Below, in pieces: positions 46,968 to 59,162 of a stretch of 64,000 bases of DNA; position 1 is the stretch's first letter; every line of letters starts with the position of its first letter. This stretch comes from Zoroaster sp. YZ-2022 (lineage: Eukaryota; Echinodermata; Asteroidea; Forcipulatida; Zoroasteridae). Under the pieces are notes generated by a model that worked only from the letters and a program-made list of their open reading frames with translations, made no database searches and was not told the origin of the DNA. Location: the NCBI GenBank assembly GCA_029582265.1, contig CM055837.1, positions 15,660,369-15,724,368 of the forward strand, read 5' to 3'. The position numbers were made by a program, and so were the translations under genes.

Positions 46968-49475
46968 TTAAGGATGTATAAGTCCTGCCATAATTTGTAT
47001 GGCAATGATGTAAGCCACACAACCAGTTATAACTGTGGCATCACCGTGACCATCACCATCTTGTGTGGATGATTCAAGATACAAGCTGTCTGGACATTGC
47101 TCTCTGATGTTCCCAACTGCTTCCATGACCTGCTGGAAGTTCTCCTTCGTAGGCTCAAATGCAACAGACAAGAAATTGACTTCGTCTGGTGTGATGAGAC
47201 CATCAGAGTTCCTCTGTAGAAGAGTGATGAATACGTGGTTGATGGGCAGCAGAGTGTGATGACAGGAGGTTAACCTGCCTGCTTCAGATATGTTAATCCT
47301 CGGAGGCAGTTCTTCTCCTTTCAAAGTGCAGAATACATTCATGTTGGCGATATAGGCCTGAAAAAATAATAAATTAAATTAAATTTAAAAAAAAAATCAC
47401 ACTGAAATCATACCACTACATGTATCTTTAATAGTTGCCTATGTTTAAAGGGTCAATGTCATCATAATCAGAACAGAATTTCAACAGCGCCTGGAATCGT
47501 TGTTCTAGTTAACCCTCCTACAATCAGTGCAATTTTTGAAACAACCCATTCAGGCCACTCCAAGCCATTATCTGTTGCCAGTGGCCTCCTATGATTACCC
47601 TTCTGTGCACTGTCACACCACTGAGATTGCAGGGTAAAGTGGTCTCCCATTGATATATTGCAGGCCATAACTAATATGTTCAAACATTTACAGTGGCCTT
47701 GGGTGGCGCACACAGTTGACTTTGTAAGATTACTTGGAAAGGACAGCAGGCTTGTACATGTACATGTACTGTACATGTATGTACTGAAGGTTGCTAAAGA
47801 ACAGAATTTAGTGGTTGGGAGTGGCTTCAATGTGTAGGAGGGTTTTAATGAACACAGTGAATACAACTTAATGGCTCATTTATGCAGCAGCAACGGTAAT
47901 ATGACCTTATCATGTGGGGTATTATTTTCAATCACTGCGTTAGGCCAAAAATAAAAAAAATCACTGGTTTCTGGTCATCGGTCGGCTTCAAAATTGTTGC
48001 GGTGATGTGGCTATTTTGTTTTCAGCCAACATTTTTTTTCCAACAGGGAAATATGTGATATATTGTATACACTGGGACCAAATTTCCAACACACAAAGTA
48101 TGGTGGATAAGAGAGGCCTCACAAATCGGGCAAACATTCATACCCCTATGTGAAAATGTCGTTTAAAACACAGCACAGCAGAATTCCAAACGATCCAGCA
48201 ATTTTGGCTGCAATTGGACATCGTTTCTGAGGCGACTTTTTTTTTTGCCTTAATCTAAAACTAGCACTCCGATTCCGTTATCAGGCACTTAGCCAGAAAT
48301 TTGTCAAGGGAGGGGCAAGAATAAGCTTGGGCGATAAGATGATAATATCGAATATCGCGATCTTTTTTATTCAGTTACGATATCAAGAACCTTTTGATGT
48401 TATCAAGATATCGGCAAATCGAGATTAAAAAAATATATCACCATTAAAAAAAAAATCGCCATTGTGAGTCAAGTCAGAAATTCCATGGAAACAAAATTAG
48501 GACAGTCTTTTCAGCTTTCGGAAGTGACAAACAAAAGCGAACTACTTCAGAAGTACATACACACTACGTAAACAAATTTGTGAATTATTGTGACGCTTGC
48601 AGAGGGGTATATGGTTATTGGCTCTAAAGTAATCATGCATGAATGTAAAAAAATAATCGCGATACTATCTAAAATCGCAATATATGTTTGCCTGTATATT
48701 GTGGATGCAAAAAAAATCGATACCGCCCAAGCTATAGGCAGGAAACGTTTATTAAAATCCCAGAAATTTTTTATTGGGTTCACAGGGGTAGAATATCGAA
48801 CCCAACCGCCACTTTTTCTTGTTCATTATAAACCAACAATGTAATCTTACCTACCCAGTAAGATGATGAACATATAGATGATGATATATACTTATTCCAG
48901 AATATTTTGTTAATGAAAAATCAGGCATTTTTGATATACGATGACTTCCTCCAGTCATGTCAGTCTGATCTTGTCACCTCCCCCTAGTGGCTAACAGTAA
49001 CACAGTCATTGTAACATAGCATTCTTTTATTTTCTGAAGGGGAGGATTTTTTTAGAAAGGAAATTTTAAAGACAGTTTTCGCTTTCTGTACCCCCAAAAA
49101 TCGATTGGACCCTTTTATAACTGGATAGTGGTTGAAATAAAATTCCCCCAAAACCCTTAAAAAGTGGCGGTTGGATACGACACTATTCCAAATGGGGTAA
49201 CAAAATAAAATAAAAAATAAAAAATAAAAACAGGCCGGGGGAGCCGCCTTCTTTGCACCCCCCCCCCCCCCGACTTTACGCCTGACATTTACCGTTTCTA
49301 TTGGAATATCATCCATTGGGTAATGTGCGTCGACTCGACCGTATACAATGATATCTGCCTCTGCTGCCTGCTCAGCTAAAGTCATCGGCTTCCAGTTCAG
49401 TACTTTACATGGTCGAACCACCTGACTGCCACTCAAAAAAACGAGAACTACCAAGCTTTGGAAGTGCACGTACAT
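46968..49475 (-). CDS. Secreted, probably GPI-anchored CCDC3-like protein (2 exons)
   Basis: Exons 49293-49475 and 46968-47357 join in phase 0 and code 190 residues. Residues 1-20 are a signal peptide. Cys23, Cys71, Cys93 and Cys149 could form disulfides, and NIS at 83-85 is a glycosylation site. The body resembles the N-terminal domain of the secreted protein CCDC3: ADIIVYGRVDAHYP (40-53), PPRINISEAGRLTSCHH (79-95), and LLQRNSDGL with PDEVNF (107-123) line up with similar spacing. The coiled coil of CCDC3 is absent. Instead the end is a short polar linker and a hydrophobic tail (VITGCVAYIIAIQIMAG, 170-186), typical of GPI-anchor signals. Exon 2 has a near-identical copy at 62948-63337. Family by motif only; function unknown. 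Confidence 0.6.
47509..47848. mobile_element. Second piggyBac-like MITE family (CCDC3-like intron, copy 1)
   Basis: TTAACCCTCCTACA on the left and TGTAGGAGGG followed by TTTTAA on the right. The interior (CCAGTGGCCTCCTATGATTA) differs from the 3306-3624 family although the termini match. Its copy 2 counterpart (about 63482-63805) has lost the left TTAACCC. Confidence 0.65.
48000..48884. other. Intronic spacer, no gene seen
   Basis: This part of the CCDC3-like intron contains ATATCG-rich words (48340-48440) with some inverted similarity to 48640-48730, perhaps a decayed MITE. Nothing firmer. Confidence 0.35.
48885..49200. repeat. Interspersed repeat D (CCDC3-like intron)
   Basis: Matches 26299-26720 over most of its length. 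Confidence 0.65.
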
Positions 49476-49739
49476 TATGTAACTCCTGTTTTGATTTAGT
49501 CACCTGTCAGTGCCAATTAAATTAAACATGTGATCGACCGTAAGGAACGTACGCTAGGGTCCAATTTTTAGACTACGGTACTATCAATAGTATCATTATT
49601 GTTATGGTACGTGGACTTGGCCTTACCTGTACCTGAAGCCATCTGGTCACGATCACATGACAAGCTATAAATATCACCTGTCATTGTCATTGAGGACCTC
49701 GTGATCCGTCACGCGTCGACCGATCACAAACAAACCAGG

Positions 49740-50686
49740 GAGGTGTGAACAACACTGGAGAAATGTATTCAAGAGATTCGAAGTTGGATGAGACAAAACT
49801 TTCTGAAATTGAACGACGAAAAAACAGAATTTGTTCTATTTGGATCACGTCAGCAATTGTCTAAAGTTTCTCTTCCATTTATTACAATTGGTGACTCGCA
49901 GATAACCCCCTCAATCATCACAAGCACGTAATTTGGGTATTATATTTGACTTGACAATGACTTTAAACCTCATATCTCCAACATTGTTCGCATATCATCA
50001 TTTCATATCAGAAATATATTAGCCGAATAAGGAAATACTTGAATAAAAGTGCTGCTGAACAAATTATACATGCGTTTGTCACATTACGGCTCGATAAAAT
50101 CTCCTCTACGGTCTCCCGCAGAATCAAATATCTCCGTCGTCTTCAGCACATACAAAACACAGCAGCTCGTGTTGTGACTTTGTCCAGAAAGTCATGCCAT
50201 ATCACGCCAATCTCGAAAGAACTGCACTGGCTTCCTGTTTCACAGAGAATTGTTTTTAAACTTATGCTAATTGTTCACAAATCTTTTAATAACATTGCTC
50301 CAATTTATATTTCTGAACTGCTTAAAGTCTACACTCCATCACGCAATTTGCGCTCCAGCATGAGCAACATGTCACTCCTAAAGGAACCAACTTCAAAACG
50401 TAACTGGGGTGATAGATCTTTTTCTGTCGCGGCTCCGTGACTCTGGAATCATCTTCCAACTAAACTCAAATCTTGTCATAGTATAACTAGATTTAAGTCG
50501 ATGCTTAAAACTCATCTTATGTCACAATTCTTCAAAGATGATGTATATTTGTAATTGCAGTAGGTACATATCTCAGTACATAATTTTTTTCCCTGCGCTA
50601 TCATTGTATATTGTTTGTATTCATGTTTTTTCTTTGTTTCTCCGCCTTGAGCACCCAGTAGGGTGGATATGTGCGTACTACAAATC

Positions 50687-50767
<81 letters not shown>
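49740..50767 (+). mobile_element. 5'-truncated CR1/L2-type LINE with (ATT)n tail
   Basis: Translated pieces, in shifting frames, are FLKLNDEKTEFVLFGSRQQL (about 49800), HIQNTAARVVTLSRKSCH, ELHWLPVSQRIVFKLMLI, APIYISELLKVYTPSRNLRS and DRSFSVAAP (50140-50440). This is the C-terminal part of a non-LTR reverse-transcriptase protein. Stops and frameshifts show it is inactive. The 3' UTR ends CCTTGAGCACCCAG, GGTGGATATGTGCGTACTAC and an ATT repeat of about 80 bp that reaches the duplication junction. The tail resembles the SINE tail. Confidence 0.85.
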
Positions 50768-50770
<3 letters not shown>

Positions 50771-51605
50771 CAGTTCCATTTTTCGGTTCCATTTACCCGT
50801 AAACGACGAACTTCTTAAAATTTTTACTGATCAATTTAAGCCACACAAATGGAAGTCTCAGAATTTTTTGTTAACAAAATGTGTGTGGGGAATGGGGATG
50901 CTGCAGTACGAGTCATTTTTAATACAGTCCAGACGGGAAACTATTACAGTCCACATTTATTATGACTCTAATAAAACAAGAGAAACTTGTGTTCATATTG
51001 GTTATTTTATACATTCAGGATTATTTATGGGTTTTTACAAAATTGTTTAGGGGAAACCAAAGATTTCCAGTTTCGGTTGCCGGTTCCTGAAATAATAAAA
51101 AACGCACAGTTTTAGTGTTCCCCCATTTTTTTGCCATGTGCCCACCCCCTGCATCCCTGACCTGAAACCTGATAACAGCTACAAGTTCATACAATATTGG
51201 TACCAATCAAACGTACTGCAACATTATTATGTCTGAAGTGCCATCATTTAAAGGGATAATATTGTCACGATCAACAGGGCATAGAATCAGAGTTCTAGTT
51301 TTAAACTCAGTGACTGAAAATAATATGCAATATGATTGTCATATTACAACTGCTGCTGCATAAATATGCCAGTCCTTTTCAGTCACTGTGTTCATCTTAG
51401 ACTAGGACAGTAATTCCATGCCAGGCACATCACCTTAAACTATGCACATTAATTAAAAACAGCAAATTTTTGCTCAAAGTGTATTTAATTGTGAATGCTT
51501 AGTAATAAAATGGAGCTTTATAACAAAACAAACTTTAATTTCATAAATATTTCAGTAATTACTTTCTTTAATAAGAAATTTAAAACTCAAAATTCAGGGA
51601 TTTAT

Positions 51606-51957
51606 CGCTATGAACAACTTCACCCTGAAAATGCCCCGAAAATCTGTTTTTCCGTGAAATTAACAGTTCAGTGTAATTTCACAGCAATTTCACAGTCTCT
51701 TCCTCTCAAGATATTGGCAATAATGTTCACAGTGATTTCACGGCAAATTCACGGCACTCTCAAGAATTAATGAATTCCCCCAAAACTGCCACAAGAAGTT
51801 TATGGCATTTTCACAGTGTTTTCACGGCGAAGGAATCCCAAGAGTATTTCATGGCATTTTCATGGTGTAATTGTGTCATCGTTAAATTGCCATGAACTAT
51901 TTATTTCACGGTAAAACAGATTTTTAGGGCATTTTCAGGGTAAAGTTATTCATAGTG
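51606..51957. mobile_element. MITE with CACTATGAA ends (copy 2)
   Basis: Counterpart of 42138-42459; the first bases are CGCTATGAA and two short insertions extend the arms. Confidence 0.75.
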
Positions 51958-52487
51958 TATTGGGGTGGGTGGATAGGGTTGATCAGTTTGGGGCCAGTTC
52001 ATGGTTCCTACTTCCTCAGCCTGCGCCCTCCTCCTCCTCCCCCCGCTCCTCCCCCTTCCCCTCCCCCACACACAATTACACAGAAAAAGACATTCTTGCC
52101 ACTGTTACTGAAGTTAAATAAGAATGTAGGAATAAAGACGCCCTGCACTAGCACTTTTCTCTCAAACCTCAAACTAAGACTCTTACTAAGAGTAAGACAA
52201 TCACAAATCACAAATTTTCTATCAAAATATGATACACTACAGCCTTGCAGTTATAGGCCCTAGGTCAATTTTCCCCACGGCCATATAAATAAAGGGAAAG
52301 GAAAATTCATTCAAGTGAGGTTTTGAACAAATATTTTGTTAGCCTTGAGAATAAATCTGTGCGATCCAGTCGCCAATAATGTCGTCTGCCAAAAACACAA
52401 GTGCATGGCGGCTACAGGCGGCAACAGATACACGTGTGTACGTCAGTCTACAAACTGACAAAAAAGTGCCAAGTCATTCTTCCATAC

Positions 52488-52620
52488 CTTCACGTTGTAC
52501 TTAATTCTTGCGGGCAGCACCGACTTTGAAGCCCATCCAGCTAACCACAACAAAGACGAGCACCAACACAAATACCACATACCCATATTCATCTGGCAAA
52601 ATATCTAATATTCCAGCCAT
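52488..52620 (-). pseudogene. MGST3: Orphan copy of MGST3 exon 1, frameshifted
   Basis: Matches exon 1 of MGST3 (42986-43114) but is 4 nt longer: extra bases after ARK shift the frame and give a stop (TAA) at once. Start codon and splice donor are kept. The duplicated block begins inside intron 1, so exons 2-5 are not behind this copy; it could only splice into something else. If copy 2 were merely the other allele, this would be a null allele of exon 1. Confidence 0.8.
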
Positions 52621-52689
52621 TTTATGCAGTTTTTAGGTTGAAATAGTCCAAGAAGATTGCGCTTATACTTCCGTACATACTCGTCCATG

Positions 52690-53660
52690 TACGTAATTCG
52701 CCGCACTCGTGAAATGACGCACTTACCTTTGGCTTAGCATTTCTCGAAAAACTTACAAAACTATGGCGTATTACTGGTTGCATAAACTTATCTAAGTCGT
52801 GCTTGTTACAGAAATAACAATTATAGTGAAATTGTATGATTTACTGGAAAGTTAGTGCTTGTGAAAGTGGAAAAAGTGGAACCACTGATTTTACTAGATA
52901 CAAATAGTAAGAGATTTACATGACCTCAATTTTTTTTCACGAACATCTGTGATTTTATTGTTCCATGCCGTCAACAAGCTGTTGTCTGTGGAAACCAAAA
53001 TATATGAATGCTTTGCATTTGCAATGATTGTTTAAAGAAATACTGATCCTCAAATTGGACACATTCCTTATAGAAGAAGCGAACGAAGACTACCGTACTT
53101 AGGCCTAATTCGTTGGTGTTTTTGAGAAAATTAAATATTAATATCATGGTTATGAAAAGAAATCTTTTATTTGACAAAATGTTAACAGCAATTTTACACA
53201 TTTCACAGGTTTTAAAGTACTTTTTGCAACAAAATTAACCATCTTCCATTTTATTGGTTTTTCAAGAATATTGATTAAAAGGAATTGAGAGCTTCTCCAA
53301 ATTATACCATTTTTTTTAAAAATCGAAAACATTATTTTTATTTTCAAGTTTAAAAACAATTTTACAACCATCTGGAATAAGATGAAACATGATTTCAACT
53401 GTTTTTCTTCTTGGGTACATTTTCTGTGCCCCCATCAACTTTAACAGTTTGGGGTGAGTCATTATACCAACATCAATTTTTATGACCACAATTCTGTGCG
53501 TCTCAAAAAACGGCGCTGAAGACGTCCACGCGTATGATCATGCATTGAAATTCGGCATTTTACAAGAGAATCCTTCACTGAAACAAACTGAAACACCAAA
53601 CTGCTAATTTCAATTGTAAGTTACCGTTCAGTTGATTATATAACCTTAGGTGCGTCATTT
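52690..53660. other. Segment present only in copy 2
   Basis: Copy 1 passes directly from TGTACAT (43165) to ATAACTG. Here about 0.97 kb lies between. It holds AT-rich sequence without a gene and, at 53495-53660, a copy of the repeat seen at 5150-5326. No inverted ends were found, so a deletion in copy 1 is as likely as an insertion here. Confidence 0.55.
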
Positions 53661-53947
53661 AGGGTAACTTTAGGATAACTGTTTGCTTAATCCGCGCCGC
53701 CACATCACACATCAGGTTCCGACACCCCCTGGTATCCGTACGTACGCTGTACACTGCTTACATAATAGAAAGCTACAATGACGTAAACAACACCAGCTTA
53801 CAGGTGCATCGGCACATCAAAGGTGTATTGCCGGTGTTTTGGGCAAGTTTAATGGTGATTTCCGTAAATTTTCTTTTTCATTGGAACATCGCTATTTTAC
53901 TTGGAAATAAGGAAAATAAATGCTTTAAAATGACATATTTAAAAAAA

Positions 53948-53957
53948 AAAATAATAA

Positions 53958-54012
<55 letters not shown>

Positions 54013-54015
54013 AAA
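53948..54015. repeat. (AAAT)n microsatellite
   Basis: Long run of AAAT/AATA units; the copy 1 counterpart near 43430-43490 is shorter and more A-rich. Confidence 0.9.
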
Positions 54016-54186
54016 ATAAATAAATAAAAATTAAAAAAAAACAAAAAAAAACGTGACAAGCATGGTTTTACAGTAAGTATGTACTGGTGGGTCCCGATGT
54101 CATCAAATACTTTTGGCACTGTTATACAGTCAGTAAAATCAAGCTTCTGACAATTTTGTGAAATATCCCATTTCTACGGTGGCCCA

Positions 54187-54560
54187 CAACTGTCACGGCA
54201 AAAGCAAATTCCTCACGGCAAAAGCAAAAGCGTCACGGCAAAAGCAAATTCCTCGCGGCAAAAGCAAAAGCGTCACGGCAAAAGCAAATTCCCCACGGCA
54301 AAAGCAAATTCCTCACGGCAAAAGCAAAAGCGTCACGGCAAAAGCAAATTCCTCGCGGCAAAAGCAAAAGCGTCACGGCAAAAGCAAATTCCCCACGGCA
54401 AAAGCAAATTCCTCACGGCAAAAGCAAAAGCGTCACGGCAAAAGCAAAAGCGTCACGGCAAAAGCAAATTCCCCACGGCAAAAGCAAATTCGTCACGGCA
54501 AAAGCAAATTCCCCACGGCAAAAGCAAATTCGACACGGCAATAGCAAAAGCAAATTCCCA
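54187..54560. repeat. 20-bp minisatellite, left arm
   Basis: Two unit types share CACGGCAAAAGCAAA and end either TTCCT/TTCCC or AGCGT; about 18 units. Their order differs from the right arm, so the arms evolve by internal gain and loss. Confidence 0.95.
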
Positions 54561-55739
54561 TTTATACGGGTTAAAGGTCAAATTTGGTCGCGGTGAACTA
54601 TGGGATAGTTAATGTGTAAAATGGTCAGCACGCCCGGTGGTGCGGTTGATCCATAGAGTTATCTAATATAAGAACTAGAGCCTCCAGTCGCTGTCGTGTA
54701 CGTTACGGATCGGAGCCGTGATGCCACTGTGGAGACACGGCCGCCATTTTCAAAGTGGGCAAAATGAATGTGAAATGCCCGGATGTGCCCACAAAATAGC
54801 GCGTTATGCTATTGTCTCTGAAAAACGGGGGGCCGTTTAAAGTTGATTTTTATGAATTATTTCGTTTGTTTTGACCTGAATGAAAGATAGTCGGTAACAT
54901 TGATTAATTTACCGAATAAAATGGTAGAAAATGCATTTTAAAATTATAATTTCTCTTCGCCCAAGTATCCCCGGTATGTAATACATGTACACTCGGTTAA
55001 AACACTTTGCCCACGCTACTGTCGCTCACTATCCCAACAGTCACAGTAAAACCTATTTCCTGATTGTAAGTTACAAAGTACACCAAACATTGAGACACAG
55101 AGATCATTTGACATCTTCATCAAAATAAATATTCTTATTTATATTCAACAAATTTTGATAAAACAATCATTGTAGCAGGCCTGCCCTTCCTACCTGTGAT
55201 TTTTTTAAAGCAAAATGAATAAACATGTTATAAAATTAATTCATAAATCAATAAATAAAAAAATTAAAAATATACATTGGCAAAAATAAAGAACCCTGAA
55301 AAATGGGTAGTGGGACTGAGGGTTAGAGGGCAGAGGACAAAGCCCCTTAATATTTAATATTGTAGGATTAGGCCTACACACTGTCCATATCCCAACAAAA
55401 GAAACTAGAGGTTTGGAAAAATACCGGATATTTGTTTCTTTCCTTGAGGAAAAGGAGATTTGTAAATTAGGCCTACTGAAAAATCACAGGCCTGTAAAAA
55501 AAACTTGTTGAAATAGTTTTCTATAAATTAATTAATCAATACGCCAATAAATAATTAAATATAAAAATATATATAATACATAATTTAATTAAGAAATTAA
55601 TGTATTTAGTGTAAACCAACTCAACAAATATTCACAGCACAATTTGCCTCTGTCCCCCAATAGACAGATTAGATAGATAAATCTATGTAGCCGCTCAGTC
55701 AACAGAAAGAATCCCACTTTTACATTGTTTCTGGGAGAA

Positions 55740-55776
<37 letters not shown>

Positions 55777-56100
55777 TAAATGTATTTATAAATGACTAAT
55801 TAAATGATAAAAGATAGTGAAGAACTAAAGAAGTTCTAAATCACAGCGGCGCCACATATTTTCCAAGGACAGTACCATTAATATGAAAATGGCATCATTT
55901 GAAAGGGGGTATAATGGGCTACATCATGAGGGGGTCAGCTAAGAATTGCCGAAACATAAAAGGAATGCGGTCTACATGTACATTTGGGAAATAAGTAGAA
56001 CAGTTGATGATTTTAGATTATAAAATTTTTTATTATGTAATAATTTTATTCATAAACCACTTGGTTTTGCTAGTTGCTATTCAACAATATCAGGAAATGC
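54561..56100. other. Left interior of the foldback element
   Basis: No gene is supported. The part 54630-54790 is GC-richer with GCCGCCATTTTC and looks promoter-like. Repeat A (diverged) lies at 55270-55500 and a (TA)n run at 55744-55772. Confidence 0.45.
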
Positions 56101-56117
56101 ACTGTACTCATGTTCAT

Positions 56118-58995
56118 TCAAGACAAGGTCAGATGGAATTTTCTTTTGTGGTGGTTGAGACATGAAATCAGCACGGAAGGGTCTTTTTTGAGGCAGGGCT
56201 CTCTTCGTTGTTTTTCCTGCTTATAGGTTGGATGTGATGGAAACACTGTCTGAACTGCTTGCTCAAGTAGCTTATGATGGCTCACTTTGTGGTCATCCAT
56301 CTCTTGGATAAATTCCTACATGAGTAATAAACACATGAAATATTTGTCTGTTATTATACACACCAAGTTATCAAAATCTATGGCTAAATATTTTATTTTC
56401 TGCCATACTGGTAAGGCTAAGTGTGAGGTGAGAGATGGAACAATTTTGTTACAGCCCCTTGAATACACTATTGGTCCGTACTGAATGGGTGTTAAGTTGA
56501 TGATAGGAAACCTGACTTGAAATATTTCTACCTGATGTATTTATATTGTTTTTGAGAAATTAGTAAAACAAATTATCAAATCTACAAAATTAATTCACGT
56601 CTCAACGAAGTATAAATTTCATAGACAAAATTAATAAAACAATTACAGATGTAAACATACTTTACCATTTTCTCATATATTGCAATAAAATGAGTTAACT
56701 AAAACTTTCACAGGTTGGAACACTCCTTCCTTCATGCTCACTCTGAGCTCCCAAAATTGGCAAGTTCAGGTTACCTCTCCCATTTGTTTCTTACCTGGCA
56801 TAGGTCTGTCTTGAAAATTTTCAGCCACTGAAGTCCGTTCTAAATAAACAGAAGAAACAGACAATAATTTGTAAGAGTAGCATGTAACTAACTTCTCCTG
56901 AAAATTAATGGAAAAGTAAATGTCAAGTTAGCTAGTGCAAAGTACAGTGAAATGTACACTGTCAGTAAAGAATTGCTGTACTATTTAAGTAAAATACCAC
57001 TCGTAACAATTAATGCAAATATATTTTGTGAAATTTGACTAAAGCCAAGGGTCATTGCATACCAAAATATTTGGCGTAAGGTATGTAAACTGCCTAACAA
57101 ACCTCACCAGTAAAAGTAAAGTTTTCATATGGGATTACCATTTCTTGCAAGTTGCAAATCGTCTGTTGTAAGAAATCTAATTGAACCATAGTTTATCAAT
57201 GTTTTAATTCCTGAGCTTGCATGTGTGACCAGGCACTTTTTGCACTGTCCTCATACATTATTCATGGTAAGTGATGTAAGGTGACACCCATGTGCCCTAG
57301 GGTTGGGGACACATGCCTCAGAGATATCTTCGGGTTTAGACCATGAGTATACATGCTAGTGCAGTAGTGGCTGAGTTAAGGCTCTGAGAGAATTAAGGAT
57401 TTAAAGTTAGTGTATTTCAGAGAATCTTGTTCTTTTCTTGCTGTGCTTTAATAAAACTGTAGACTTTGCATTTTTCATTCTTAAAGTTTTGGGTTTCATA
57501 TAATATTATACTATTAATCTGTAGATCTAGTGTGTTCTGCTTGAATGAAAAATACCAACGCACTTGTAATGTAAGCCAAGAACAGTCTGTCATTGCATGT
57601 GTATTACTAGACAATCTGAATTCCTCAGAATACTTGGTTTGTCAGGTATTTTACAAATCATATACCCCAAATATATGGCATGAAGTATGACTTTAGTGTC
57701 ACCCTTAAAGATAGGCACCATAACAATAGTTGATGTACAAAACAATCAATTTGAACTATTTCTAATCCTCTATAATCCTTACTTGTTACTAGTCTGAGAA
57801 CTTGGACTCACAAACTGGCATGAGCCAGTATAGAGTCCAAGGTCATACTGTACTAAAAATGCCTTGCCTCAAAAGTCCCAGGAAAGGACCAGTGGCAACA
57901 CTGAAGCTGGTTCCTAGCAGCATGTAAGGAATGAACACTGTAGAAGATAATAATAGTTTAATACTATCCTTGTGTCCATACTTGTGTCCAAAATTGAGAA
58001 ATTAGGCCATACATGGCTAAGAAATGATAGAAAAATGGCAGTCAATCATCAATGTGTGCCATTTCTGAACTGTTGCTCTACTATTTGTTGCCTAATTTCT
58101 CACTTTTTGCAAGGGTATGGACACAGGGTTAGTATAATCTTTACTTGCTAATACTAATAGGAACCAGTTTCAAAAACCAGCTTGAGCCAGTGTAGAGTCC
58201 AAGCCAATACTGTACAAAACATTATCTATTAGTACATAGCAAATGTCTCGTCCCAGAAAATGACCAGTTGCAACATTGAAGATTGTTCCTAGTAACAAGT
58301 ATGGATCATAGAAGGTAATAATTATAATATCCTTGTGTTCCGACATGTGCAAAAAGTGAAAAAGTAGGTTCCAAATGGTGGAGCAATAGTGAAAAAATGC
58401 AATTTCTACATTTAACTGCTCCGCCATTTTGCATGTTTTGGGCCTAGATTTTCACTTTTTGAGCGGGTAAGAATAGTATTATTAGGCCTATCACCTTCTA
58501 TGATCCTTAAAGGCCTACTTGCTCACAGGACACAGAAACCAGTGCCAAATGGTCATTTTCTGTGACTTGAAATTGAAGGCATTTGTGACTGATGTACTTA
58601 TTACTACTTTACTAGAGTCAAGACAATTTTTGGTACAGTATTGACTTGGACTTCACTGGCTCATGCCAGTTTTTGAGTCCCAGTTGCTCAGATTAACTTA
58701 ATAGACACTTTTTATACAGTACGACCATGCTCATGCCCGGTTCTGAGCCCGTAGTACTTGGACTAGTCACTAACGAATTGTAGGCCTAGCCTAACGTTAG
58801 TTTTTTTTTAGTAGGCCTATAGGCTATAGACTAGTGGTAGGCTAGTGTAAAGTAAATCGTGATGATGTAGCCACATGTACCTTGAAAAGATGTTTACATA
58901 ATTAACACCTGTTTAAATTACCCACCTTTTCCACAGCTTGAGCAAAAAATGGCGGCATTGCTCAAGTTGTGCCCGCAGTTGCTGCAAAAAACCAT
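56118..58995 (-). CDS. Spliced gene inside the foldback element: zinc ribbon plus unknown C-terminal region
   Basis: Exon 58926-58995 starts with ATG and codes 23 residues with Cys4, Cys7, Cys18 and Cys21 (CSNCGHNL, FCSSCGK), a compact zinc ribbon, and ends at donor AAAAG/GTGGGT in phase 1. Exons 56795-56839 and 56118-56315 have good AG/GT borders and join in phase 0 to an 80-residue open frame with LQWLKIFKTDLCQ and EFIQEMDDHKVSHHKLLEQ, ending at a stop. Phases of the first and second pieces do not match, so either an exon between 56860 and 58910 is missed or they are not one gene. The first exon lies just inside the right terminal repeat, a position that could give it a promoter. Family of the C-terminal part not recognised; nucleic-acid binding is only a guess from the ribbon. 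Confidence 0.45.
57770..58720. repeat. Diverged ~360-bp repeats within the element
   Basis: GAGCCAGTATAGAGTCCAAG (57825) and GAGCCAGTGTAGAGTCCAAG (58183) start two direct copies (with GACCAGTGGCAACA/GACCAGTTGCAACA). A third piece at about 58630-58680 is inverted (GGACTTCACTGGCTCATGCC). Confidence 0.7.
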
Positions 58996-59162
58996 CCCAC
59001 CGAAGTAAGAGGTTCAAAATGTCAAGCTTGAATGCCCGCGGTGGTCATGGTATATACGGCGGACGATACATACTGTACATGTACATATGTACATGTAAAT
59101 ATGTACTACATGTAATTATGTACGTGTTCTGTCGGCCTTGTGAACCATGATGACTGGCTACC

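Larger units (their letters stand above)
41299..50764. repeat. Copy 1 of a 9.5-kb direct duplication
   Basis: The block from ATTACCCAGTTCCATTTTTC (41299) to the end of the LINE (ATT)n tail (50764) is followed at once by a second copy starting with the same words. Homology is high and nearly collinear: 41299-43170 with 50765-52690, 43172-43615 with 53665-54174, and 43610-48060 with 59487-64000. Differences are mainly whole transposon insertions and microsatellite length. Confidence 0.85.

Noticed and set aside
47468..47866. 132-codon minus-strand ORF
   Set aside because: It is contained in the second piggyBac-like MITE and is not open in the copy 2 counterpart.
54158..54544. 128-codon ORF rich in AKAKASRQKQ words, histone-H1-like
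   Set aside because: It is the translated 20-bp terminal repeat of the foldback element; the reverse array gives the same product.
58170..58427. 85-codon ORF with membrane-like stretches
   Set aside because: It lies in one unit of the ~360-bp repeats inside the foldback element, and the other unit is not open.
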